From Bacillota bacterium (GTDB taxonomy: Bacteria > Bacillota > Proteinivoracia > UBA4975 > VEMY01), in contig VEMY01000058.1 of the NCBI GenBank assembly GCA_009711825.1, forward strand, positions 1 to 35,081: 35,081 nucleotides of DNA. The letters are read 5' to 3'. A program made the translations under genes and the position numbers. How positions within the stretch are numbered: position 1 is the first letter of the stretch; each line of letters opens with the position of its first letter. The notes below the pieces were generated by a model. The model saw only the letters and a list, made by a program, of their open reading frames with translations, ran no database searches and had not been told where the DNA came from. Positions 1-8,036 of the stretch are shown here, piece by piece.

Positions 1-125
1 TGGAATATGCCCAAAGACTTGCAACGACTTAGTTCAAGCCGAAACACATTGGTAAGCCGTATGCCTTAGCAGGGCACGTGCGGTTTGATGAGGGGGTAGC
101 CATGAGAGTGGTTACCCTACTCTAT
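1..125 (+). mobile_element. 3' end of a group II intron (domains V and VI); rest lies left of the window
   Basis: Positions 54-86 fold as a group II intron domain V. AAGCCG pairs with CGGTTT, and TATGCC pairs with GGCA..TG across a two-base CG bulge. The catalytic AGC triad is at 55-57. Positions about 91-122 fold as domain VI: GGGTAGCCA pairs with TGGTTACCC, closed at the base by GAG/CTC, leaving A119 bulged as the candidate branch point. If the intron ends at ...CTAT (125), A119 is seven bases from the 3' splice site, which is the usual spacing. No reverse transcriptase domain is visible in the first 50 bases, so any maturase ORF lies off the left edge. The intron class cannot be set from this fragment. 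Confidence 0.82.
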
Positions 126-183
126 TTTGCCTGGCTTGTGGCATTAAAAAGCAAACGAGTTCGAGCCGGGTGTTTGATGCAAC

Positions 184-212
184 TATACATTTCACCGGTG
201 GACAAGTATAAT
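184..212 (+). promoter_or_regulatory. candidate sigma-A promoter of the 5'-nucleotidase gene
   Basis: A perfect TATAAT (207-212) is preceded at 17 bp by TATACA (184-189), a 4/6 match to TTGACA. It lies just downstream of the intron end and about 27 bp before the ATG, giving a very short leader. Confidence 0.5.
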
Positions 213-238
213 TGAGTTTAGAAGATGGGAGGGGTAGT

Positions 239-2203
239 ATGCGAAAATTAATTGCACTATTGCTTACATTTGTAATAGCCTTTGGCCTGATTGGAAACTT
301 TGACGCTTTCGCTGAAGCGGAAGAGCTGTATTTTACGATTCTCCACACCAATGACGAGCACTCGGCCCTAGTGCCCTCGCCCCTAGTGGATTATCATCCG
401 GAGCAGGACAATCCTTCGTTGGGCGGCTTTGCCCGCTTGGCTCAGGCAGTGGCAGATATTCGGACTGCCAAAGCAGAGGAGGGGGAACCTGTCCTGCTGC
501 TTTCTGGAGGCGATTACCTGGGGGGCTCACCTTTTGCCTGGCTGGCCCTCAATGGCTTGGCCCCGGAGCTTTCCCTGATGCAGGAGATTGGTTATGACGC
601 TGTTGTAATTGGTAACCACGAATATGATTATGGTCCGGAAGTCCTGGCCCAGTACTTGAAGGCAGCTGGTTATCCGGAAGCCAATGCCCGGACAGCGCTC
701 TTGGCGTCAAACACTCTGCCTCCTGCAGGCCATCCTCTCAATGATGTTGGCATTCAGAAGACTTTTGTTCAGGAGTTGGAGAATGGCATTAAAGTCGGCT
801 ATTTCGGCTTGATTGGCGAAGATGCGATATCTGTCGCGCCCCTGGCCGAGCCGGTGGAGTTTGCCGACCAGACCGAGACTGCCCGGGAGGCAGTGGCGGA
901 GCTGGAGGCCCAGGGAGTGGATGTGATTGTTGCCATCACCCATTCCGGCGAGGATGAAGATGTCATTCTGGCTCAGGAGGTTCCCGGTATTGATGTTATT
1001 GTCGGCGGTCATTCCCACACTTTGCTATCCGAGCCAATCATTGAAGGCGAAACGATAATCGTCCAAGCCGGCGAGCTGCTCCGGGAAATGGGCTATCTGG
1101 AGCTGGCCTATAATCCCAGCACTGGCACGGTGCGAATCCGCAACCAGGAAACCGGTTCACCCCACTCACTCCCCTTGGGCCACCATGTGGGTGAGCATCC
1201 TGAAATTGGCGCACGGGTCGCTGAGTATACCGCGCACTTGAACGCCTTGATTGCCGAGATGAGCAACGGCCGCTTTCAAGACATTAGCGAAACAGTAGTT
1301 TGGTCGGATTTTGAGGTAAATAACCGCCCGCGTCTTCAGGAGTCTCCCTTTGGCAACTTTGTCACCGATGCAATGCGCCTTGTGGCAGAGGAAGCAACAG
1401 GGGAGCAAGTTCATTTGGCATTCCAGGCCAATGGCGTGATTCGTGGACGGATTCAGCCCGGCTCCATGCCCTGGTCCCGGGAGCAGGTGGCATTCTTTGA
1501 CCTTGCCGATCTTGTGGGGCTGGGCTCCGGTCCTGACGGGACTGCCGGCTATCCCATGGTCTCAGTATACTTCACAGGTGAGGAGTTGCGGCGGATATTC
1601 GAGGTGCAGGTGCTGCTGGCCGAACTGATGGGCGACACCTACTTCCTCCAGATGTCCGGTGGCCGCATTCAATATGACCCGGGTCGGGCAGTGTTATTAA
1701 CCGTCCCGTTTCTTGATATCCCCGTTCCCACCACCCGGGCGGTGTCTAGCGCTGAGCTGTATGTCGGAGACGGAATTCAGGACAGCGAGGAGTTTGTGGC
1801 AATTGAAAAGGGTGATGAAGCCCTTTACCATGTGGTCACCGACTACTATATCGCCGCGTTTCTGCCCATGGTTGGCGATATGTTGCCCAGCTTGGAACTG
1901 ATTCTCAAGGACAAAGCGGGCAATCCGATTGACGATTTGGATGACGCAATCATTTATCGGGATGGCAGTGAACTCAAGGTATGGCAGGCGGTATTGGAGT
2001 TTGCGGCTGCCCAACCCCTTGATGACCAGGGAAATCCCCGGATCCCTGAATACTACGCCGCCACTGCCGACCGACTGATTGAGGAGCATTTGATGCCCCT
2101 CTGGATCTGGCTGATCATAGCGCTGGTTTTGTTGGTGGCGCTGATTTGGTTGCTGGTCCGCCTGATTCGCCGCCGACGGCGTCAGAAACATCTATTTGCC
2201 TAA
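239..2203 (+). CDS. secreted, membrane-anchored 5'-nucleotidase / 2',3'-cyclic phosphodiesterase family (UshA/YfkN-like)
   Basis: The family hydrolyses extracellular nucleotides to nucleosides and phosphate, using a dinuclear metal centre. Start chosen at ATG 239 because GGGAGGGG (228-235) lies just upstream; a TTG at 212 is in frame but has no RBS. The 654-residue product has a signal peptide (1-25, AFA before the cut). It then shows metallophosphatase motifs in order: HTNDEH near residue 36, SGGDYLGGS, GNHEYDYG, THSG and GGHSHT. A 5'-nucleotidase C-terminal domain follows, containing ESPFGNFVTDAMR. The C-terminus has one hydrophobic helix and a run of arginines, so the enzyme should be tethered outside the membrane. 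It ends at a bidirectional terminator and appears monocistronic. Exact substrate is unknown; release of nucleosides for uptake is inferred. Confidence 0.93.
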   Translation: MRKLIALLLTFVIAFGLIGNFDAFAEAEELYFTILHTNDEHSALVPSPLVDYHPEQDNPSLGGFARLAQAVADIRTAKAEEGEPVLLLSGGDYLGGSPFAWLALNGLAPELSLMQEIGYDAVVIGNHEYDYGPEVLAQYLKAAGYPEANARTALLASNTLPPAGHPLNDVGIQKTFVQELENGIKVGYFGLIGEDAISVAPLAEPVEFADQTETAREAVAELEAQGVDVIVAITHSGEDEDVILAQEVPGIDVIVGGHSHTLLSEPIIEGETIIVQAGELLREMGYLELAYNPSTGTVRIRNQETGSPHSLPLGHHVGEHPEIGARVAEYTAHLNALIAEMSNGRFQDISETVVWSDFEVNNRPRLQESPFGNFVTDAMRLVAEEATGEQVHLAFQANGVIRGRIQPGSMPWSREQVAFFDLADLVGLGSGPDGTAGYPMVSVYFTGEELRRIFEVQVLLAELMGDTYFLQMSGGRIQYDPGRAVLLTVPFLDIPVPTTRAVSSAELYVGDGIQDSEEFVAIEKGDEALYHVVTDYYIAAFLPMVGDMLPSLELILKDKAGNPIDDLDDAIIYRDGSELKVWQAVLEFAAAQPLDDQGNPRIPEYYAATADRLIEEHLMPLWIWLIIALVLLVALIWLLVRLIRRRRRQKHLFA

Positions 2204-2209
2204 ATAGTA

Positions 2210-2240
2210 AGCCTGCGCGATAAAATGCGCAGGCTTTTTT
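2210..2240. terminator. bidirectional terminator between convergent genes
   Basis: A 9-bp perfect stem (AGCCTGCGC 2210-2218, GCGCAGGCT 2227-2235) with an 8-nt loop is followed by six T on the plus strand. On the minus strand it overlaps the end of the DUF3343 gene region, so it can serve both sides. Confidence 0.85.
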
Positions 2241-2484
2241 AATAAACCGGAATATAATTTCCATCCTTAGCGGCAACAACTTTTTCCCATGTCAGTTTGC
2301 ACTGTTTAGCCATGTCAATTGGGTCACTGCTCTCCGGCAACTCCACTTCCAGGCACAATCCGCAGCTGGAACTGAGCACCCGGGGAATTGGCCGCAACTT
2401 TCCGGGCAGCCCGGTTTGTGGCCAGTTCTTTTCCGCCACTAGCGCGTCATGGGTGGTGGGGAACAGATACAGGTATTTTTTCAT
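2239..2484 (-). CDS. DUF3343 (putative Se/S carrier-like) protein
   Basis: This 81-residue protein begins with a hydrophobic strand followed by TTHDALVAEK, then IPRVLSSSCGLCLEV, with C41 and C44 forming a CxxC. That is the layout of DUF3343, a small family found beside selenium and sulfur relay genes and called a putative Se/S carrier. Its ATG overlaps the TGA of the upstream TusA-like gene (ATGA), so translation is probably coupled. The role is inferred from the family and from its place beside a YedE-type transporter and a TusA-like protein. No catalytic activity is known. Confidence 0.8.
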   Translation of the reverse strand: MKKYLYLFPTTHDALVAEKNWPQTGLPGKLRPIPRVLSSSCGLCLEVELPESSDPIDMAKQCKLTWEKVVAAKDGNYIPVY

Positions 2485-2693
2485 GCTCTGCTCAACTCGA
2501 GAACATAAATTCCATCTTCCCGGGCAGTTTCGCGAACCTGCAGCTTATTGGTTGCGGCCAGCCGCTTGATATTCTCCCGGGGCGCGCCGGGTTCGGTAAC
2601 CACCGTAACGGGCAGCTGGCCTGCTTTGATTGCTTCACTTACCTTCAGTACCGGCAAGGGACAAGAGAGACCACATACATCGAGTTTGTTCAT
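2481..2693 (-). CDS. TusA/SirA/YedF-like sulfurtransferase carrier
   Basis: A 70-residue protein with the family signature CGLSCPLPVL near residues 7-16. The cysteine of the CPxP motif would carry a persulfide or perselenide. Length matches the single-domain TusA/YeeD family. Stop of the transporter gene and this start are only a few bases apart, and its own stop overlaps the next start, so the three genes form one operon. In YeeE/YeeD systems this partner takes sulfur from imported thiosulfate; in YedE clusters a selenium role is proposed. The sequence does not decide between them. Confidence 0.88.
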   Translation of the reverse strand: MNKLDVCGLSCPLPVLKVSEAIKAGQLPVTVVTEPGAPRENIKRLAATNKLQVRETAREDGIYVLELSRA

Positions 2694-2694
2694 T

Positions 2695-3786
2695 CTAGGC
2701 AGCCTCCTTAGTGTTTTTCATTAGCGAAATGTTGAATTTATGGCCAAAGGCAACCAGCGTCAAAATAACCAGACTTGCCACCACGGCAATCTGCCCGTTT
2801 AATCCGACACCGGCGGCGGAACCAGCGAGACCGAAGTTGTGGGCAAAACCAGCGCCGACGATCAGGCCGAAAACGGTCAGGGTGGCATCGGTATCGCCTT
2901 CACCAGCCAGAATCAGCTGCCGTAGCGGACAGCCACCTGCCAGCACAGCCGCGTAGCCGACAACTGCCATGCCCAGGAAGTTCCATAGGTGGGCGGTGTG
3001 GGCGATGGGTTGGTTGACAAATCCCAAGTTAAAGCCCGCAAAGTCGGAGATAAATGCTCCCGCCAGCAAGTTGCCCGCTAGGGCGGTGACAAAGATTGCC
3101 ACAAAACCCCAAAGCAGATGGGGGTCGCGGATCAGAATCATATCCCGGATTCCTCCCGCCATGCACAAACGAGAACGCTGGGCCAGGACGCCGATTAAAA
3201 GACCGGAAAGTAACGCAATCCAGATTGGCGCTGCCAGCGAGCCGGGTCCCTCGGCGCTAAAGAACACAAAATCTGGGCGCATCATTAAGGCGACGAAGAT
3301 TGCCACCAGCAGCACTGGATAAGCGAAGCCCATGCCCTGGGATTGGACTTGCGCCCGGCCCGGGTTGTAGCCGGAACGGAGCGCCAGCACACCGGCATAA
3401 ATGCCTGCCGCGAAACCACCCAGGCCCAGTAGGGCGTTGAGGTCGCCGCCGGCGAGACGCAGGGTCATTCTTAGCGGACAGCCGAGAAAAACCAGGGCGC
3501 CAATCATCATCATCACACCCAGCAAAAAGCGCAGCAAGGGGTTGGCGCCGCCCCGGGTCTTGAATTCACCTCTTGCCAGGGCAATTACAAAAGCGCCAAG
3601 ACCAAGGCCGACGATTTCCGGACGCAGATACTGGACAACTCCCGCCCGGTGTAGCCCGATAGCGCCGCTGATGTCCCGGAGGAAACAGGCAATGCAATAA
3701 CCCATGTTTGGAGGATTTCCTAAAATTGTAAGTAGTACTGCGATTGCTCCCACCACGAAGCCAGAAAAAATTACTTTTAAGTTCAA
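2695..3786 (-). CDS. YedE/YeeE-family selenium or thiosulfate membrane transporter
   Basis: A polytopic protein of about nine or ten membrane helices with the conserved cysteine motifs of YeeE/YedE: GYCIACFLRD (C31, C34), LGCPLRM, RSRLCMAGGIRD and AGGCPLRQL. YeeE (TsuA) imports thiosulfate through such cysteines; the YedE branch near selenium genes is a proposed selenium transporter. Start set at TTG 3786, because AGGAGGG sits seven bases before it. An in-frame GTG at 3819 would place that RBS inside the coding region. The product is then 363 residues, usual for YedE. First gene of the operon with the TusA-like and DUF3343 genes. The DUF3343 partner favours the selenium branch, but this is inference. 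Confidence 0.87.
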   Translation of the reverse strand: MNLKVIFSGFVVGAIAVLLTILGNPPNMGYCIACFLRDISGAIGLHRAGVVQYLRPEIVGLGLGAFVIALARGEFKTRGGANPLLRFLLGVMMMIGALVFLGCPLRMTLRLAGGDLNALLGLGGFAAGIYAGVLALRSGYNPGRAQVQSQGMGFAYPVLLVAIFVALMMRPDFVFFSAEGPGSLAAPIWIALLSGLLIGVLAQRSRLCMAGGIRDMILIRDPHLLWGFVAIFVTALAGNLLAGAFISDFAGFNLGFVNQPIAHTAHLWNFLGMAVVGYAAVLAGGCPLRQLILAGEGDTDATLTVFGLIVGAGFAHNFGLAGSAAGVGLNGQIAVVASLVILTLVAFGHKFNISLMKNTKEAA

Positions 3787-3916
3787 AAAACACCCTCCTG
3801 TTCCTGTTACATTTTTCACGTATATTATACATTAGGATAACTTAGAAAGATAATCAATATTTCTTATGCTATCAGGCGGGGCTTAAAGGTTTAGTTACAG
3901 GATTGATCCACACATA

Positions 3917-3942
3917 AAAAACAGCCCTTGCGGGCTGTTTTT
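3917..3942 (-). terminator. terminator of the DUF3798 ABC transporter operon
   Basis: An 11-bp stem (AAAAACAGCCC 3917-3927 with GGGCTGTTTTT 3932-3942) and a 4-nt loop lie directly after the last permease stop. The T run suits minus-strand transcription. The A-rich left arm makes it potentially bidirectional. Confidence 0.85.
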
Positions 3943-3949
3943 AAGTGGC

Positions 3950-5296
3950 TTACAGGCCAAGTTTGCTCTTGTCTTGCAGGCGCTTCTTCCAGGCATACAT
4001 GGCCAGCGAGACGCCGATGACGCCGTAGGCAGCAAAGACCCGGAAGTACTCGCCAACCTGGGCATCGCCGAACAATTGGCGACCGGCGGGCGGAGCAACG
4101 ATAAACAGTGTGTGGAACAAGAACACACCCAGCAGCGCCTGGCCGATGGTGGCCTTGGTGACGGTGGCGCCGCCAATCAGCAGTGCGGCCACCGAGTAGA
4201 GACCAACCTGCTCATGGCTGCCGTAGGTGCTGAAGGTGCCCAGGTTTTGCAGGAAGATGGTGTGGCCGATTGCGGCCATGACCATGGACATCATAATCGC
4301 GATAATCCGCACCCTGTTGACGTTGATACCGGCAACTGCCGCCACATGGCGGTCCTGACCGACACTGCGCATATCCTGTCCCAGTTTTGTTTTGGAGAAG
4401 AAGACAATGAACATACAGCAGAGGAAGATCACGAAGGCCGTTAGCAATGGGATCCGAATATTGTTGATGTTAGTTTCATTCACTATCTGAAGCACGCTCC
4501 AGATGCCGACATAACCGAGAAGGACCCCGTAAACTCCTAGTTTAAGCTTAGATGGCAGCGGACGTTTTTGCATAAATTGCCGGAAGAGGAAGTAACCGAG
4601 AATGCCAGCAATCAACACGATTGCTGCTATCGGCAAGGTCAAGCGCAGCAGAGTCGGATTGCCAAAACTGAGGCCTGGCCAGTCCATGCCATACTTGAGA
4701 CCGTCGGTGAGGTCAATCGTCGTTCTGATGCCAGTGCCCCGAGAGAGAACCAGCCGCGCATTGTCCATGGGAATAACTGGACCGATGAGCTGCAGGAAGA
4801 TAAGCTCGTAAATCCCCTGGGCAAAGAAGGCCAGAATCAAGCCGGCAATCATTTCCTGCCCCTTGGTCTTGTTAAACAGCTGACCGGTCAGATAACCCAA
4901 AAGCATTGCCACCGGTGTTGCCAAAGCGATAACCAGCAAGATGCCGGGGAGGCCGTCAATACCCCAGTGGGTGACAAAGATGACTGCCCCCTGGGCGGCC
5001 ATGGCGCCAAGCACGATGGAGAAGTTCATGCCCATACCCGCCATAACAGGAATGATCAGAGACAGAACCAAGAATGCGTTCCGGGATATCCGCGAAACCA
5101 TGTCTACCAGGAAGAGGAAGGGGCTCATCTCGGCGGCAATAAAACCAAGCAAGCCGAGGACGACAAACATGATTGTGACCATGTTATTGGTCATGAAATC
5201 TTTAATCTTGGTGACATTGTCTTTAGCCGGCGGGGTAGGAGTTTCAACTGGCATTTCTTCTGGTGGGGTTATACCTGCAAATGATGTGTTTCTCAT
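3950..5296 (-). CDS. ABC transporter permease, simple sugar/nucleoside type (BPD_transp_2), second subunit
   Basis: This is a 448-residue polytopic membrane protein of the RbsC/YufP-YufQ superfamily. It has a hydrophilic, proline-rich 30-residue N-terminal tail before the first helix. Family-typical features are GMGMNFSIVLGAMAAQ early, the loop KTKLGQDMRSVGQDRHVAAVAGINVNRVR, and ALLIGGATVTKA near the end. A long insert between helices (about residues 190-270) makes it larger than most relatives. The start has a GGGGGTGAG ribosome binding site, two bases after the preceding permease stop. It pairs with the 356-residue permease to form the channel of the importer. The substrate is unknown. Confidence 0.88.
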   Translation of the reverse strand: MRNTSFAGITPPEEMPVETPTPPAKDNVTKIKDFMTNNMVTIMFVVLGLLGFIAAEMSPFLFLVDMVSRISRNAFLVLSLIIPVMAGMGMNFSIVLGAMAAQGAVIFVTHWGIDGLPGILLVIALATPVAMLLGYLTGQLFNKTKGQEMIAGLILAFFAQGIYELIFLQLIGPVIPMDNARLVLSRGTGIRTTIDLTDGLKYGMDWPGLSFGNPTLLRLTLPIAAIVLIAGILGYFLFRQFMQKRPLPSKLKLGVYGVLLGYVGIWSVLQIVNETNINNIRIPLLTAFVIFLCCMFIVFFSKTKLGQDMRSVGQDRHVAAVAGINVNRVRIIAIMMSMVMAAIGHTIFLQNLGTFSTYGSHEQVGLYSVAALLIGGATVTKATIGQALLGVFLFHTLFIVAPPAGRQLFGDAQVGEYFRVFAAYGVIGVSLAMYAWKKRLQDKSKLGL

Positions 5297-5298
5297 GC

Positions 5299-6369
5299 TT
5301 ACTCACCCCCTACTTGTGTCAGCGCGTATAGAATAACGCCGTTTTGAATAATCCTGCGGCTGATTTCACCCATGTTTTGCAGGTCAGCGGTAAAGGCGTT
5401 GGCCACAGGCATAGCGACAACGTAGATTGCCAAAAACAGAACTGAACCAAATATGACATTAAAGATAGTTGCCTTTTTAATTGACGCGCCACCAATCAGG
5501 ACCGCAGCGACGGCGATAAAAGGCATGAACATTGGCGCTTCATAGAGCTGCAGGAAGCCGTAACTTTGAGCGTAAACAAGAATACCAACTGCGCCCAGAG
5601 CTGTGGAGAGCGCGGTGCCGATGATCCGGTGCCGGTCAACATTGATGCCGGCAGCTTCCGAGAAGCGGGGGTTGTCACCGGTGGCATACATGGCGATACC
5701 GGTTTTACTGCGCATAAACAACCAGACTAAAAAACAGCTTATGCCGAAAAACAATAGCAGACCGGTGGGTATCGTTACTCCGCCAATACTAAACGCCCAA
5801 AAATTATCGAGGATACCGGCAATGCCCCGGTTAAACAGGGAAATTTGCACCCGCACCCCTTGGCCAATGGGCCAAGCCATTTCCGGGTTATTTAGGGGTA
5901 GGAATATCCAAGCCAGCTTCATGATTGAAACCATGGAAAAGCCGACATAGGTGGCGATAACCATTTCGGATCCCTTAACCTTGTTCAGCAGCCAGCCGTA
6001 GCCGTAGCCGACAAACAGGGCGAAGGGCAGAGAGAAGAGAATCGCCAACATGAATATTTGTGCTGCCCCCAGTTGCATGAAATCGCCGACGCGCCATGCA
6101 AATTCCAGGGAGAACAGCCCGCCAACCAATCCGCAGAGAATGCCTACGGAAATTCCGAAGTTAGGTCCGATGCCACAGACAATCGCCGGCAACATCGCCA
6201 GAACAAGGACGCCCCACATGCCGATACGCTGTAGCGAATCGGTGAGCAGTTCCGCAATATTTAAGCCTGGTAGGAAAACAGCGGCGACGCACAAAAACAG
6301 GAAGAAGCCCAGGATAATGATTCTGGTGGCGCCGAAATCTTGAAAAAATTGTTTGATTGCACTACCCAT
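5299..6369 (-). CDS. ABC transporter permease, simple sugar/nucleoside type (BPD_transp_2), first subunit
   Basis: This 356-residue membrane protein has about nine or ten helices. It contains the family's FGISVGILCGLVGG segment, a cytoplasmic loop MRSKTGIAMYATGDNPRFSEAAGINVDRHR and AAVLIGGASIKKAT near the C-terminus. An AAAGGAGCG binding site precedes the ATG, and only two bases separate it from the ATPase stop. Paired unequal permeases following a double ATPase are typical of nucleoside-type (YufOPQ) importers, rather than ribose importers with a single permease. That supports, but does not prove, nucleoside-like cargo. Confidence 0.88.
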   Translation of the reverse strand: MGSAIKQFFQDFGATRIIILGFFLFLCVAAVFLPGLNIAELLTDSLQRIGMWGVLVLAMLPAIVCGIGPNFGISVGILCGLVGGLFSLEFAWRVGDFMQLGAAQIFMLAILFSLPFALFVGYGYGWLLNKVKGSEMVIATYVGFSMVSIMKLAWIFLPLNNPEMAWPIGQGVRVQISLFNRGIAGILDNFWAFSIGGVTIPTGLLLFFGISCFLVWLFMRSKTGIAMYATGDNPRFSEAAGINVDRHRIIGTALSTALGAVGILVYAQSYGFLQLYEAPMFMPFIAVAAVLIGGASIKKATIFNVIFGSVLFLAIYVVAMPVANAFTADLQNMGEISRRIIQNGVILYALTQVGGE

Positions 6370-6371
6370 TT

Positions 6372-7958
6372 TTACGCTCCTTTCCTACGTTTGTGGCCGG
6401 CCATTAGCAGACCGTATTCAGCGTCGGAATCTTGTGGTTTGAGGATCCCGGACAGTTTGCCTTCAGTGATAATCGCTATCCGGCCGCAGACACTACGCAA
6501 TTCGGCCAGTTCACTGGAGGTCATGATAATCGTCATTCCAAGTTCTTCATTCATCCGTACCAAGGTTTCCAAAACAAGCTTCTTGGCACCGATGTCGATG
6601 CCCCGGGTCGGTTCAGACACAAACAAAATATCCGGGTTCATCGTCAGGGCCCGGGCAACACAGACTTTCTGCTGGTTACCACCACTCAGCCGACGGACAA
6701 TCTGGGTCGGTCCGGTGCAGCGGATATCCAGCTCTTTAATCATATTTAAGGCGTGTTCGCGAATTTCTTTATTGTTTAATGTTGTAAACAACCCAAACTT
6801 ATGCATAAACCGATTCTGGTTTTGGATGGCAGTGATAGCAATGTTCAGCTCGATGGAAGAGTCCAGAAGCAGGCCGACGCCACGACGGTCTTCCGAAACA
6901 TAGGCCATACCACGGGCGAGTGATGCATGGGTATTGTTCAGTGGCAGATTTTCACCGTTGATCAATACCTCGCCACGGCAGGGGTACAAACCCATGATGC
7001 CATTGGCAATGCCGATTTTACCCTGACCGGCCAGACCGCCGATTCCAAAGATTTCTCCTTTTTTAACTTCCAGGTCGAGACCCTTAACCTCTTCGCCCGG
7101 CATATGGACCACCAAATCCTTGATACTCAGGGCTGTGTCCGCTTCCTTGATGTCGACTGCTGCACGGGACATGGTTTCCACTTTACGGCCAACCATCAAT
7201 TCGGCCATTTCGGTAATGCTTGTATCCTTAATATCTTTGCTTACTACATGTTGTCCATCCCGAAGTACGGTAATGCCGTCACAAACCTCCATAACCTCAT
7301 CCAAACGGTGGGTTATGAAGAGGATGGCGATTCCTTTGGCGGCGATATCCTTCATCGAGTTGAGAAGGTGTTCTGCCTCAGATTCAGCAAGCACTGCTGT
7401 CGGTTCGTCAAAAACCAAAAGTTTAAGGTTTGATTTGTCAATTTCCCGGGCAATTTCGGTGAATTGCATGTAACCGACCGGCAAACCGGCCACAGTTACA
7501 TATTCGTCGATATCGATGTTCAAGGTATCCAACGCTTTGCGGGCGTCTGCATTCATCTTCTTAAAGTCCAAGGATTTGAGTTTTTCGCCAAAAATACCAC
7601 TGAGCAAATTCGGCTTAAGGATTTCCCTATTGAGCTTAATGTTCTCAGTCAAGGTAAAGTTGGGCAACAGCATGAATTCCTGGTGAACCATACCAATTCC
7701 GTGATGCATCGCCATTTGCGGCGAATTGATATTGACTTTTTCTCCCTCAATGAATATTTCCCCGTCATGACCACCGGTGGTGTGTATCACCCGCATTCCG
7801 AAGAGGATGTTCATGAGTGTGGACTTGCCGGCGCCATTCTCACCAACAATTGCGTGGATTTCGCCAGGCTTGATGTTGAGGTTGATGCCTTCGAGCACTT
7901 GTGTTCCATAGTAGTTCTTACCAATATCCTTCATCTGCAGCAAATAGTTCTCTGACAT
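6372..7958 (-). CDS. double-domain ABC ATPase of a simple sugar/nucleoside importer (RbsA/YufO type)
   Basis: Two nucleotide-binding domains are fused in 528 residues. Domain 1 has a good Walker A (GENGAGKST, about residue 39) and Walker B (LLVFDEPTA). Its signature is replaced by LPVGYMQFTEIA, so LSGGQ is poorly kept. Domain 2 has a degenerate Walker A (GLAGQGKIGI) but a good signature LSGGNQQKV and a Walker B ending SEPTRG. Such asymmetry is normal in this family. It energises the two downstream permeases. A GGGAGGGG binding site precedes the ATG, and a 14-bp hairpin lies between it and the lipoprotein gene. Confidence 0.93.
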   Translation of the reverse strand: MSENYLLQMKDIGKNYYGTQVLEGINLNIKPGEIHAIVGENGAGKSTLMNILFGMRVIHTTGGHDGEIFIEGEKVNINSPQMAMHHGIGMVHQEFMLLPNFTLTENIKLNREILKPNLLSGIFGEKLKSLDFKKMNADARKALDTLNIDIDEYVTVAGLPVGYMQFTEIAREIDKSNLKLLVFDEPTAVLAESEAEHLLNSMKDIAAKGIAILFITHRLDEVMEVCDGITVLRDGQHVVSKDIKDTSITEMAELMVGRKVETMSRAAVDIKEADTALSIKDLVVHMPGEEVKGLDLEVKKGEIFGIGGLAGQGKIGIANGIMGLYPCRGEVLINGENLPLNNTHASLARGMAYVSEDRRGVGLLLDSSIELNIAITAIQNQNRFMHKFGLFTTLNNKEIREHALNMIKELDIRCTGPTQIVRRLSGGNQQKVCVARALTMNPDILFVSEPTRGIDIGAKKLVLETLVRMNEELGMTIIMTSSELAELRSVCGRIAIITEGKLSGILKPQDSDAEYGLLMAGHKRRKGA

Positions 7959-7981
7959 ACGTTCCCCTCCCTACAGTAGAT

Positions 7982-8020
7982 TTAAAAATGCAAGGTTGCC
8001 AAATACGGCAACCTTGCATT
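7982..8020 (-). terminator. intra-operon hairpin (attenuating terminator) between lipoprotein and ATPase genes
   Basis: A perfect 14-bp inverted repeat (AATGCAAGGTTGCC 7987-8000, its complement 8007-8020) with a 6-nt loop is followed on the minus strand by five T. Partial termination here would make much more binding protein than ATPase/permease mRNA, as in many importer operons. Confidence 0.85.
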
Positions 8021-8036
8021 CGGAATTTGGCAGGAC

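Noticed and set aside
1-52. C-terminus of a group II intron reverse transcriptase
   Set aside because: All frames in the first 52 bases are short and show no maturase motif; the RT must lie further left.
4568-5284. Plus-strand open frame opposite the ABC permease
   Set aside because: Antisense to a recognisable permease and rich in biased residues; no support.
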